This document shows, one piece after another, positions 1 to 8,135 of a stretch of DNA of 64,000 nucleotides (positions are counted from its first letter, which is position 1; each line of letters begins with the position of its first letter). The DNA is from an uncultured Emergencia sp. Its GTDB lineage: Bacteria; Bacillota; Clostridia; Peptostreptococcales; Anaerovoracaceae. The DNA lies in NCBI GenBank assembly GCA_937997955.1, contig CALLDR010000133.1, positions 13,882-77,881 of the forward strand, read 5' to 3'. Below the pieces are notes generated by a model, which was not told the origin of the DNA, did no database searches, and saw only the letters and a program-made list of their open reading frames with translations. The position numbers and the translations under genes were made by a program.

Positions 1-31
1 ACAAATTTTTCTCGCAATTTTGCATCGTTTC

Positions 32-60
32 TTGTTTTTTGCTTTTAAAAAATGTATAAT
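32..60 (+). promoter_or_regulatory. selD promoter
   Basis: A TTGTTT -35 (32-37) and TATAAT -10 (55-60) are separated by 17 bases. AGGAGGTGA follows just before the ATG at 94. Confidence 0.6.
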
Positions 61-93
61 TCAACCATACCTGTTCTATAGGAGGTGACATCT

Positions 94-1128
94 ATGTCAG
101 ATAAAAAACTCACGTCTATGACACAGCACGGCGGCTGAGCTGCCAAAGTAGAGCCTGATGCTCTGGCACAAGTTTTGTGTCATTTGCCTAAATTCAATGA
201 TCCTGATCTGCTGGTAGGCTTTGAGACCAGCGATGATGCCGCAGTCTACAGAATCGACGCGCACACTGCACTGATTCAGACGGTGGATATTTTTCCTCCT
301 GTTGTAGATGATCCCTTCCATTACGGACAAATCGCCGCGGCCAATTCTCTCAGCGATGTTTATGCTATGGGCGGCAAACCTAAGCTTGCCATGAACATTC
401 TCTGCATACCTGAGGATATGGACCACGAAATTGTCGCAGAGATCATGCGGGGCGGTTACACAAAGGTGAAAGAAGCCGAAGCGGTCATCTGCGGCGGCCA
501 TACCATCAAAGACAGCGAGCCAAAATATGGTCTCTGTGTCAGCGGCTTTATTCATCCTGAGCAGATATTAAGAAACGCCAATGCCCAGGCCGGAGATGTT
601 CTGATCCTTACCAAAGCACTTGGAACAGGCATCCTCAATACGGCGATGAAAGCAGATCTTCTCTGCCCGCAGACCCAGTCAGTTTTGACCGACACCATGA
701 CGAGGCTGAACAAAACAGCTGCGCAAACGGCCTCCCGCTATCCTGTCAACAGCTGTACAGATATCACCGGTTTTGGACTGGCCGGACACGCTTATGAAAT
801 GGCTTCCGGCAGCGGCAAGTCCCTCGTCATCGAAAGCAGCCGTCTTCCTTTTCTGCCGCAGGCACTGGAAATGGCTGAAATGGGAATCGTCCCTAAGGGC
901 GCCTACAATAACCGCGCCTGGCTGGGCTGCTCTGTCACTTTTCATTCACAGGTGTCTCCTGCGGTCACCGATATCCTCTTTGATCCGCAGACTTCAGGAG
1001 GGCTTCTCTTCTCCATTCCAGAGAAAGACGGGATTCGTCTGGCGCGGCAGCTCAGCGATGTCCTGCCAACCGCAGATATTATCGGATACGTAGAAGAATT
1101 TTCCGGCACTCCGCTCATCGTGAAGTAA
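94..1128 (+). CDS. selD: Selenide, water dikinase, selenocysteine-containing
   Basis: Makes selenophosphate from selenide and ATP, the selenium donor for Sec-tRNA and 2-selenouridine. The frame opens at ATG 94 behind AGGAGGTGA and contains an in-frame TGA at 136-138 (codon 15) in the context HGG-Sec-AAK, exactly where the family carries its catalytic Cys or Sec. A stem-loop follows the TGA, as expected for a bacterial SECIS. Downstream the protein shows the AIR-synthase fold signatures (AMGGKPKLAMN, DITGFGLAGH, DPQTSGGLL). With Sec read through it has 344 residues, normal for SelD. A gene caller that stops at TGA would start at 175 and lose the active-site loop. It stands alone on the plus strand, convergent with the racemase gene. 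Confidence 0.95.
136..168 (+). promoter_or_regulatory. Bacterial SECIS element after UGA
   Basis: Directly after the TGA, TGCC (141-144) pairs with GGCA (165-168) and AGAGC (150-154) with GCTCT (160-164), leaving a five-base one-sided bulge and a five-base loop. Position and shape fit a SelB-recruiting hairpin. Confidence 0.75.
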
Positions 1129-1180
1129 TAACCGGTCATCGCAAAGCGATAGTCGAAGAGCGGCGGCTGAAAAAAGAAAA

Positions 1181-1227
1181 GGGGCCTCGCTTAGATGGCA
1201 AAACATCACAGGCGGAGCTCCTTTTTT
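1181..1227 (+). terminator. selD terminator
   Basis: Imperfect GC-rich hairpin (arms near 1181-1190 and 1212-1221) followed by six Ts, between convergent genes. Confidence 0.6.
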
Positions 1228-1237
1228 ACTGATGCGT

Positions 1238-1963
1238 CTAATACATATTTACTTCACCCAGGGCGATGGCCGCATATCCGAGCATCGACACGAAGTCGAA
1301 AACCGGTAAGCCTACGGTTTCACTGATCTTCTTTGCAAACGGAGGCAAATCAGTACATTCCAGCACGATGGCCCCAATAGACGGTTCCTGCTTCACAGCC
1401 TCTTCTGCCGTATGCAGAATCTCCTGTTCAACGGCGTCTACATCGAACCGCTGATCCGGCGAATCAAAGATTTTACTCCATTCCTTTGCGTCCTCAAGTC
1501 CAAAGACTTTTACGTGGATATCTTCTGTAATGCCGCACGCTTCAAAGTGTTCTTTTGTCAAAGATTCTTTATTCGCCGTAATAACTGCCACCGTTTTTTC
1601 TCTGCCGATCAAATTCTGCACAAAAGGCACCTGCAGCAGGGAAGAAGTCAGAACTGGCACATCCAAAGCGTCTGCCAGCGCTTTTTGAAAAATGGCGTTA
1701 AATCCGCAGCTGGTAGAAATCGCTTTGATTCCGTCCTTTTCCACAAGTCCTTTAGAAATTTCGATCATATCGGCCAACAGCTGCTGGCTGGGATGTGTAA
1801 TAACCGTTTCCACACAGGCGCCCGGCACTTCCACTAATTTTACCGGAAAAGGGAAAGTCTCTGGATTCGTGCTGTTCCCCGGCATTGCCTCCAGCTGCAT
1901 CAGGCCCTCCGGCACCAATCCCTGTTCCCATCTCAAAATTGCAATTTTTGCTTTCTTTTCCAT
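1238..1963 (-). CDS. Aspartate/glutamate racemase superfamily protein
   Basis: A 241-residue protein of the Asp/Glu/hydantoin racemase fold. Two catalytic-type cysteines are visible, in STSCGF near residue 86 and LECTDLPP near 201, the usual pair of a cofactor-independent racemase or related C-C lyase. Substrate cannot be read from sequence; the family also includes hydantoin racemases and AroM-like proteins. It follows the membrane-protein gene with a 15-base gap and a good ribosome site, so the two form an operon. Given the ureido/guanidino genes elsewhere in the window, a hydantoin- or amino-acid-racemizing role is possible, but this is inference. Confidence 0.75.
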   Translation of the reverse strand: MEKKAKIAILRWEQGLVPEGLMQLEAMPGNSTNPETFPFPVKLVEVPGACVETVITHPSQQLLADMIEISKGLVEKDGIKAISTSCGFNAIFQKALADALDVPVLTSSLLQVPFVQNLIGREKTVAVITANKESLTKEHFEACGITEDIHVKVFGLEDAKEWSKIFDSPDQRFDVDAVEQEILHTAEEAVKQEPSIGAIVLECTDLPPFAKKISETVGLPVFDFVSMLGYAAIALGEVNMY

Positions 1964-1978
1964 CTTCTGTTTCCTCCG

Positions 1979-2461
1979 TCATCTCGATAATAGATCTTCT
2001 CTCGCTTTCAGAGCGTTCATCATATGAGCGATCCCAAAGATTCCCGTCAGTATCAGCGCATACAAATTGCAAAGCCATATGGAAAGGAGACCGAAATACG
2101 CGATGCTGCATACCGCGAAAGGAACGGGAATCTTCAAAAACGTTTTAGTATAAAAATCCGGATAGTGGCATCCGCCTACAAAATATCTCACCCACAGACC
2201 ATAATACACCAACAAGACCACGCCGGCAGCCACAGCAAACCCGTCGCTGAATCTCGGCATCCTGACTCCAATCAGTAAAATGACCAAAATCATGCGTGAA
2301 ACCACTTCCATCAGGCAGACACCCGCACCACAGCTAGCCACATCGTCGGGCCGGTCATGCTGTTCCTTCCTCGCAAATACAAGATTCGGCGCTACAAGCA
2401 GCAGCATTGCAATCAAGCCGTGCAGCGAAAAAAGTTTCATTTCTGAAAACGCAAAAAACAT
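1979..2461 (-). CDS. Integral membrane protein, function unknown
   Basis: About 160 residues with four to five hydrophobic segments. The ATG at 2461 is preferred over the upstream GTG at 2476 because AGAGGTGA lies before the former. Residues CGAGVC near 45-50 and GGCHYPDFY are the only recognisable features; no enzymatic motif is seen. It is the first gene of a two-gene operon with the racemase-family protein, so it may be its transporter or accessory membrane partner. I do not recognise the family. Confidence 0.7.
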   Translation of the reverse strand: MFFAFSEMKLFSLHGLIAMLLLVAPNLVFARKEQHDRPDDVASCGAGVCLMEVVSRMILVILLIGVRMPRFSDGFAVAAGVVLLVYYGLWVRYFVGGCHYPDFYTKTFLKIPVPFAVCSIAYFGLLSIWLCNLYALILTGIFGIAHMMNALKAREDLLSR

Positions 2462-2537
2462 CACCAACGCAATCACCTCTCAGCTCAGGTTTTGTTCAAA
2501 AATTCTGCCGTTTTTTGACGAATTAATGGTTATTTTT

Positions 2538-2566
2538 AATTTACCATCGCATATTTGAACCGTCAA
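2538..2566 (-). promoter_or_regulatory. Promoter of membrane protein-racemase operon
   Basis: On the minus strand TTGACG (2566-2561), a 17-base spacer and TAAATT (2543-2538) lie upstream of the gene starting at 2461. Confidence 0.5.
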
Positions 2567-2625
2567 ATTGATTATTTCAATGCCACCGCCAGAAATTATG
2601 CCTTTATTCATCCTGCGGCGCATCT

Positions 2626-2631
2626 TATAAT
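2626..2631 (+). promoter_or_regulatory. -10 element of serine dehydratase gene
   Basis: TATAAT lies 34 bases before the ATG at 2665. The -35 region at 17 bases (TTTATT) is weak. Confidence 0.4.
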
Positions 2632-2664
2632 GAAATAAATTTATGTTCTTCAGGAGGTCTAGTC

Positions 2665-4098
2665 ATGCCAAACAATCCCAGCATCTTCAACGATGTTCTT
2701 TCTCCGATCACACCCGGTCCATCCAGTTCCAATACATGCGGCCCACATCGCATCGCGTCTCTATGCCGCCAGCTTCTCGACGAACCGCCCCGCAGTCTGA
2801 CGATCCAAATGTGTCGGACAGGCGGCTACCCCGATACATTTTACAGCATGCAGAGCGACCTCGCATTCATCGCAGGCCTTCTCGGCAAAGATTTGCTCGC
2901 TTATGATCTGTTGCGAGCCTATACAGATGCGGAAGCAGCGGACCTGCAGCTGTCGTTCCAATTTGTGGATGACCTCCCGGAACAGCCTTCTGAACTGGCC
3001 CGTCTGATCGTTACAAGCCGTACCCGTCAGCTGGATGTAATCGGCGTGTCTCTGGGCGGTGGAGAGATCGAAATCACTGAAATCAACGGCCAAAAAGTCC
3101 TCTTAGACGGAAAGCGGCACTGTACAGCCGTCTTTTACCGCGATGGCAGGATTACTGTCACATCCCAAGAAGCGGCCCCGCCTCGGCCGTCTGACAGCTG
3201 TGATCAAACAGATATCCTCTGGCAAAGCACCGTGTCCCCGGTGTTTCCGTTTTCTCAGCCGTTGAAAAAAGAAAGTGGGGTTCCTTTTTCAACGGCCGCC
3301 GAAATGCTGCAGTACGCCAGCGACAGCGGCCTGCCTCTTTGGAAGCTGGCACTTCTCTATGAATCCGCCGTCACAGGCAGCGACGAAAAGGCACTGTTCG
3401 ATTACGCTGAGAGGATCTACGATCTTTCTCTGGTGTCCATGGAGCGCGGCCGTGAGGAAGGCATTCACTTCGAGGGCGTGACCGACGCCAAAGCGCCGCT
3501 CTACCAGCAGGCCCTGGAAGAAGGGCGTTTAATTCCTTTGGGCGCCGCGGACTACGGCTGTCTGGACGCTATGGCGATCATGGAGTACAGCAACAGCCAC
3601 GGAACGATTGTCTGCATGCCTACAGGCGGAGCGTCCGGTATCATTCCCGCTGCGATCCGTCATGTGGGCACGGCGCTGGGAAGTTCCAAGGAGGATCTGA
3701 TCCGCGCGCTGCTGACAGCCGGCCTCATCGGCGTCTTCTATTATCCTACCCATTATACCGGCGCGCTGGGCTGCCAGGCCGAGATTGGCATCGCCATCTC
3801 CATGGCGGCTGCCGGTCTGGTTTCTTTGCTGGACGAAGATGCAGCAACCATAGAAAAGGCCGCCTCTCTCGGCGGCCAAAGTGTTATGGGTATGATCTGC
3901 AATCCTGTCGAGGGCTACGTTCAAGTTCCCTGCATCCTGCGCAATATGGCGGCAGTGCCCACGGCAATCACCTGCGCCAACGCGGCGATCGCCGGATTGG
4001 ATTCGCTCATCCCTCTGGACAACGTTGCCGAATTGATGCTGAATGTAGGCCAGAGGCTCCGTCCATGCAATCAGGCCGGCTGCTATTACCGGAAATAA
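2665..4098 (+). CDS. L-serine ammonia-lyase, iron-sulfur dependent, single chain
   Basis: Deaminates L-serine to pyruvate and ammonia in the cytoplasm. The 477-residue chain fuses the beta-type domain (about 1-160, with SSSNTCGPHRIA) to the catalytic alpha-type domain (about 205-477). The alpha part has the glycine-rich MPTGGASGIIPA and cysteines in GALGCQAEIG, MICNPVEGYVQVPC and the C-terminal NQAGC, the set that binds the catalytic [4Fe-4S] cluster. The start is fixed by AGGAGGT. Length and domain order match single-chain enzymes rather than the two-gene SdaAA/SdaAB form of many Firmicutes. It feeds pyruvate to fermentation; no partner genes adjoin. Confidence 0.9.
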   Translation: MPNNPSIFNDVLSPITPGPSSSNTCGPHRIASLCRQLLDEPPRSLTIQMCRTGGYPDTFYSMQSDLAFIAGLLGKDLLAYDLLRAYTDAEAADLQLSFQFVDDLPEQPSELARLIVTSRTRQLDVIGVSLGGGEIEITEINGQKVLLDGKRHCTAVFYRDGRITVTSQEAAPPRPSDSCDQTDILWQSTVSPVFPFSQPLKKESGVPFSTAAEMLQYASDSGLPLWKLALLYESAVTGSDEKALFDYAERIYDLSLVSMERGREEGIHFEGVTDAKAPLYQQALEEGRLIPLGAADYGCLDAMAIMEYSNSHGTIVCMPTGGASGIIPAAIRHVGTALGSSKEDLIRALLTAGLIGVFYYPTHYTGALGCQAEIGIAISMAAAGLVSLLDEDAATIEKAASLGGQSVMGMICNPVEGYVQVPCILRNMAAVPTAITCANAAIAGLDSLIPLDNVAELMLNVGQRLRPCNQAGCYYRK

Positions 4099-4125
4099 CA
4101 ACCGGGGGGGTGGAAAGCGTACAGC

Positions 4126-4368
4126 CTAATACATCTCTCTGTAGTAGTATCCGCCGGCCGTAATGCCAAAACGCGCCACCGCTTCCCGGACAGCCGCCTC
4201 ATCCGCTTTGGCGCAGATCCAGCAAAGGCCGCAGCTTGCGGTAATAGACCGGGGTACCGGCACGATTCTTCCCGGAACCCCCTCCTGGCTGCAATACCGC
4301 TCCATGGCCATGGCATCTGTCGTCGACTGAAAGGTCACCACCAGTTTTTCTTCCTTCTGTCTCATCAC
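4126..4368 (-). CDS. DUF3343 protein, putative Se/S carrier-like
   Basis: An 80-residue protein of the DUF3343 family, annotated elsewhere as putative Se/S carrier-like. It reads as a small alpha-beta domain (VVTFQSTTDAMAMERY) with a cysteine pair in SCGLCWIC near residues 46-51, a plausible chalcogen-binding site. It is the last gene of the long operon, four bases after yedF, and this pairing recurs in selenium-using bacteria. The biochemical role is not established. Confidence 0.8.
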   Translation of the reverse strand: MMRQKEEKLVVTFQSTTDAMAMERYCSQEGVPGRIVPVPRSITASCGLCWICAKADEAAVREAVARFGITAGGYYYREMY

Positions 4369-4372
4369 ACAC

Positions 4373-4996
4373 CTACGGCTTTACGATCTTTCCCGCGCCG
4401 TCCAGCTTTTCTACGATGGTATACATGTTGGTGACAGTTCCCACCTGTATCTTTTCTCCCAGGTCAAAGAAATTGGCACAGGTCCCGCAGGTCAGGATCT
4501 CCGTTCCCCGTTCTTCCAGCTCGCGCAGATCCGCCAGAGACGCCGAACCCTCCGCCGTCAGCTTGGCACCGCTGTTGTAGAAAATGCAGCATTCCGGCGG
4601 CTGTGGAAGCTGGCTGACCGCATAAATGAAGCCTTTGATCAGCGTGCGCCCCAGCTCGTCGCTGCCGCTTCCCATGGTATCTGAATCAAAGACATACACC
4701 GTACCGAACATCGGGCCGCAGCCGCAGTCCGCTGCCGGTGCAGCGCTGGCTTCTTCTCCAGCCTGTCCACGGCCTTCCACCGCGATGGTTACGATGAAAT
4801 GTCCTTCATTTTCCTGCGCGAATTCCGCCGAAGCCCCTTCGCTGGCAGCCAGCTTCAGCAGATTCTCCTTGGCGACCGCGTTATCTACGTGTACCTCTAC
4901 AATCCCTTCTCCGTTTAACTTTCCGATGGCCTTCTTGGCTTCTACCACAGGAATCGGGCATTGTTTACCCATGGCGTCTACAATCTTCTTTTCCAT
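4373..4996 (-). CDS. yedF: Sulfurtransferase-like selenium metabolism protein YedF
   Basis: A 207-residue two-domain protein. Residues 1-75 form a TusA/SirA-like domain with the CPIPV motif (Cys13) that carries sulfur or selenium as a persulfide/perselenide. The C-terminal part (about 95-207) is a DsrE/F-like domain with LTCGTCANFF. This fusion is the selenium-metabolism YedF type, usually found with selD, a class V aminotransferase and DUF3343, all present here. It probably passes selenium (or sulfur) from the desulfurase-like neighbour. AAGGAGGAAAA precedes the start. Confidence 0.88.
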   Translation of the reverse strand: MEKKIVDAMGKQCPIPVVEAKKAIGKLNGEGIVEVHVDNAVAKENLLKLAASEGASAEFAQENEGHFIVTIAVEGRGQAGEEASAAPAADCGCGPMFGTVYVFDSDTMGSGSDELGRTLIKGFIYAVSQLPQPPECCIFYNSGAKLTAEGSASLADLRELEERGTEILTCGTCANFFDLGEKIQVGTVTNMYTIVEKLDGAGKIVKP

Positions 4997-5022
4997 TTTT
5001 TCCTCCTTTATATCAGCTTTTA

Positions 5023-6177
5023 TCAGCCTTTTACTATCTCTTTGATCGCCTGCACCGCCCTATCCACATCCTCCAGAGGCGTCCGATGGCCAAAGGCGAA
5101 ACGTACCGTTCCCTGCGGATAGGTTCCCAGGCTTTGATGTGCCAGCGGCGCACAATGCAGACCGCAGCGAGTCATGATGCCGTACTCCTCATCCAGAAGG
5201 CAGGCCATTTCTGCGTTGTCTATGGTCTGGAAATCCAGCGATACGATCCCCACACTGCTTGCCGTACCCGGCAGGCCCAAAACATTTACGGCATCGCCCA
5301 GCGGTTCTAAACCTGCCAAAAAGCGGCGGGCACAGGCCTGTTCCTTCTGATAGATTTCCTTTATACCTGTTGACGCGATGTAATCCAACGCCGCGCGCAG
5401 GCCGATGATGCCCGGCAGATTCAGCGTCCCCGCCTCAAGCTTATCCGGCAGGAAGTCCGGCATGGCCAGCAGATGGGACACGCTTCCGGTCCCGCCGTCG
5501 ATCACAGGGGAAATCCGATCTGCCATCTCATCGGTCAGCAGCAGCGCTCCAATCCCCTGGGGACCCAGCAGTCCCTTATGACCCGTCACACACAGCGCTG
5601 ACAGATGAAATTGTTCAAAATCAATAGGTATGACGCCGGCGCTCTGTGCCGCATCCAATACGAAAGGAACACCTCTTTCATGACAAATCGCGCCGACAGA
5701 TTTCGCGTCCAGTATGGTCCCGCAGACATTAGACGCGTGACTCATGACTGCCAGCCGGGTATTGGGTCGGAACAGGCCGCAAAACGCGTCAAGATCTAAT
5801 ATTCCCTCTTTGCTGCAGGGAGCCACAGAGACCTCTGCTCCCAGGGCCTTCATGGATTCACAAGGACGCGCCACGGCGTTATGTTCCATGGCGGAAATAA
5901 TCACATGGTCCCCACGACGCAAAAAACCTTTGATGATATAATTCAGGCTGTAAGTTACGCTGGGCGTGAAAACCACATTGTTTGCCTGATGGAATCCAAA
6001 CATATCTCCTAGCATAACTCTGGTCTCATAGATCTTCGCCCCCAGATCGTAGGCAGTCTCATATCCGCCCCGCCCTACGTTACAGCCGACCTCCGTGATG
6101 AATTCCGCCATAGCCTCTCCCACGCCAGGCGCTTTGGGAAAGGACGTGCTTCCATTGTCCAAATAGATCTTTCTCAT
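5023..6177 (-). CDS. Class V aminotransferase, cysteine desulfurase-like, selenium-associated
   Basis: A PLP enzyme of 384 residues in the cysteine desulfurase/selenocysteine lyase group. The PLP lysine is in TGHKGLLGPQ (near residue 200), the substrate side shows SHASNVCGT and LDAAQSAG, and the C-terminus has a mobile-loop cysteine pair in TRCGLHCAPLAH. Likely reaction: removal of S or Se from cysteine/selenocysteine onto an active-site Cys. It sits between the double-cubane protein and yedF in the same operon, so the chalcogen may go to YedF and DUF3343, or to cluster assembly of the upstream Fe-S proteins. Which substrate it prefers cannot be read here. Confidence 0.85.
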   Translation of the reverse strand: MRKIYLDNGSTSFPKAPGVGEAMAEFITEVGCNVGRGGYETAYDLGAKIYETRVMLGDMFGFHQANNVVFTPSVTYSLNYIIKGFLRRGDHVIISAMEHNAVARPCESMKALGAEVSVAPCSKEGILDLDAFCGLFRPNTRLAVMSHASNVCGTILDAKSVGAICHERGVPFVLDAAQSAGVIPIDFEQFHLSALCVTGHKGLLGPQGIGALLLTDEMADRISPVIDGGTGSVSHLLAMPDFLPDKLEAGTLNLPGIIGLRAALDYIASTGIKEIYQKEQACARRFLAGLEPLGDAVNVLGLPGTASSVGIVSLDFQTIDNAEMACLLDEEYGIMTRCGLHCAPLAHQSLGTYPQGTVRFAFGHRTPLEDVDRAVQAIKEIVKG

Positions 6178-6189
6178 TTGCCAGCCTTT

Positions 6190-7332
6190 CTACAGCATCT
6201 CAACAAAGGCTGCGATTCTGGTCCGCAGCTGCTCTGTGTCTGTGGTTGAGTAATCTGTTTCGATATAGGTGTACGGAATCTGCTTTTTCTCACAGACGAA
6301 TCGTCTGATGCCGTAGGACTCCACGCTGTAAGTGTGGCATGCCTGCAGAACCACTTCCACAACCCCGTCGATGTGATATTCGTCGATCATCTGGTTCAGC
6401 AGGTCGTACCGGTTGGTATTCGGTGACATGCAGGAGCATCCGATATTGAGATATCTTCTGGCGATGGCCTCATAGATATCCTCCGCATCCTCGTCCACCA
6501 GCTCGTGAATGGACTTTGCTCCGCCGCAGTTTTCCAGGGCGACCACGTTGGCGCCGGCCTCTTCCAGACAGGACAGGATCTTCCCGGCCACGCCGCCGAT
6601 CGGACTTCCCGTGATCAGGATTCTCGGTCCCTTCTTCACCCGCTCTGTTCTCGCCGCCACAGACGCGGTGATCTGCTTCACCTCCTCGATCAGCGCCTCC
6701 TTGTCAAACCGGAAGGTCGCGCCGTTCAGTACGCTGAACATCTCCTGTCCCGTCATCGGCGGCGGATCCATCTTCATGGTTTCATAGAACCCGGTCAGGG
6801 CCTTCCGCTCCTCGTTCTTCAGATGGACCGCCTGGCGCAGCTTTTCTTCTGTAATTTCCACGCCAAACCGCTCCTCTATGACATCCTTCAGCCGGTACAG
6901 CTCTTCCTTCCACAGCTTCAGTCCCTTTTCGCTCTGGGTGTTGGGCAGCTCCATAACGTGAACCGGCTTGATCTCGCCCAGAAACTCGTACATCTTTTTC
7001 TTCCCATCGCAGGTGGTCTCTCCGATGATCAGATCCGAGAAATAGAAGTACGGACATTTATCTGTCTTCGCGAAACCATAGCTGGATTTGATCAGAGGGC
7101 ACAGGTTCCTCGGCAGAACCTCCTCCGCATCTGGAATGGTCTCATCTGAGACAGAGCACAGGCTCACTGTGGCCGCGCCTGCAGCCACAGCAAATTCCTG
7201 CGGCAAATACGTACAGAAGGTTCCGATCAGCGGAATTCCCTTCTTCTTCAGCTCCATGGCCGCCAGAAAAGAATTTTTTCTCTGCTCTCCGAACTCATCA
7301 AACACCTTCGGCAATTCATCTACTAGTTTCAT
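6190..7332 (-). CDS. 2-hydroxyacyl-CoA dehydratase-like double-cubane cluster protein
   Basis: Family of 2-hydroxyacyl-CoA dehydratase subunits; a single 380-residue chain with its own activator is the YjiM/double-cubane-cluster type, which receives very low-potential electrons for reductive chemistry on small molecules. Cysteines that could bind [4Fe-4S] clusters are in GTFCTYL, NLCPLIKSSYGF, DKCPYFYFSD, ETTCDGKK, NIGCSCMSPN and LQACHTYS. The start is the third ATG (MKLVDELPK, 7332), since AGGAGGAAC directly precedes it. The substrate is unknown; its operon with methyltransferase and activator genes is the main clue. Confidence 0.85.
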   Translation of the reverse strand: MKLVDELPKVFDEFGEQRKNSFLAAMELKKKGIPLIGTFCTYLPQEFAVAAGAATVSLCSVSDETIPDAEEVLPRNLCPLIKSSYGFAKTDKCPYFYFSDLIIGETTCDGKKKMYEFLGEIKPVHVMELPNTQSEKGLKLWKEELYRLKDVIEERFGVEITEEKLRQAVHLKNEERKALTGFYETMKMDPPPMTGQEMFSVLNGATFRFDKEALIEEVKQITASVAARTERVKKGPRILITGSPIGGVAGKILSCLEEAGANVVALENCGGAKSIHELVDEDAEDIYEAIARRYLNIGCSCMSPNTNRYDLLNQMIDEYHIDGVVEVVLQACHTYSVESYGIRRFVCEKKQIPYTYIETDYSTTDTEQLRTRIAAFVEML

Positions 7333-7346
7333 GTTGTTCCTCCTCA

Positions 7347-8135
7347 TCATATTTCCTTATGATACTTCTCGTAACCGATCAAAGCTGCGCCCAGCGCGCC
7401 GGCATAACGACCGTCCCTGCTGGCCAGCACAGGCTGCTTCAGCTTTTCCGACAGCCGCTCCACGAAAAAGGGCTGATCGCTGAGGCCGCCGGTCATACAG
7501 TAGCCCCCGCTGCCGGCAGTCATTCTGCCGCACTGGCTTTTTACCTTCTCTGCGATGGAATCTACAATGCCGCAGGCGATATCCTCCTTGGCTGCGCCCT
7601 TTCCCATGAGTCCGATGACCTCCGACTCCGCAAAGACCGCGCACATAGAATTGATCGGCGTCAGGGTTCCTTTGGCCGCCAGCTGGTACAGCTGTTCCGT
7701 GGACACGCCCAGAGACCCCGCCATGACCTCCAGAAACCGTCCGGTTCCCGCCGCGCATTTGTCGTTCATGAGAAAATCCTTTACCGTTCCGTTTTCCATG
7801 GCGATGACCTTGGTATCCTGTCCACCGATATCGATGATCCTGAAGCTGCCTTTGCCAAAGAGCCAGGCCGCCCCTTTGCCGTGACAGGTGATCTCCGTTA
7901 CGGCCCGGTCAGCAAAGGCGACGCTGCCCCGTCCATAGCCGGTAGCTGTGCAGTACATCTGCGCCGTATCCACCTTGGACGCTTTCAACAGCTCCCATAT
8001 TCGCCCCGCCGTCTCCACGCTGTTCCAGCCTGAAGGCAGCACCTCCATCAGCGCGGGCCGCCCGGCTTCGTCCAGGACCGCCACCTTCGCGTACGTCGAT
8101 CCAATATCAATTCCAACAAAGTCCACTGTCCTCAT
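7347..8135 (-). CDS. Acyl-CoA dehydratase activase (ATP-driven electron donor)
   Basis: A 262-residue ASKHA-fold ATPase of the BadF/BcrA/HgdC family. It shows the two phosphate motifs (GIDIGSTYAKV, DIGGQDTKVI) and the two cysteines in NDKCAAGTGRF and MCAVFAESEV that hold one [4Fe-4S] cluster at the dimer interface. It couples ATP hydrolysis to injecting an electron into the double-cubane protein encoded directly downstream. Its ATG overlaps the stop of the corrinoid-activator gene (ATGA), so translation is coupled. Confidence 0.9.
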   Translation of the reverse strand: MRTVDFVGIDIGSTYAKVAVLDEAGRPALMEVLPSGWNSVETAGRIWELLKASKVDTAQMYCTATGYGRGSVAFADRAVTEITCHGKGAAWLFGKGSFRIIDIGGQDTKVIAMENGTVKDFLMNDKCAAGTGRFLEVMAGSLGVSTEQLYQLAAKGTLTPINSMCAVFAESEVIGLMGKGAAKEDIACGIVDSIAEKVKSQCGRMTAGSGGYCMTGGLSDQPFFVERLSEKLKQPVLASRDGRYAGALGAALIGYEKYHKEI

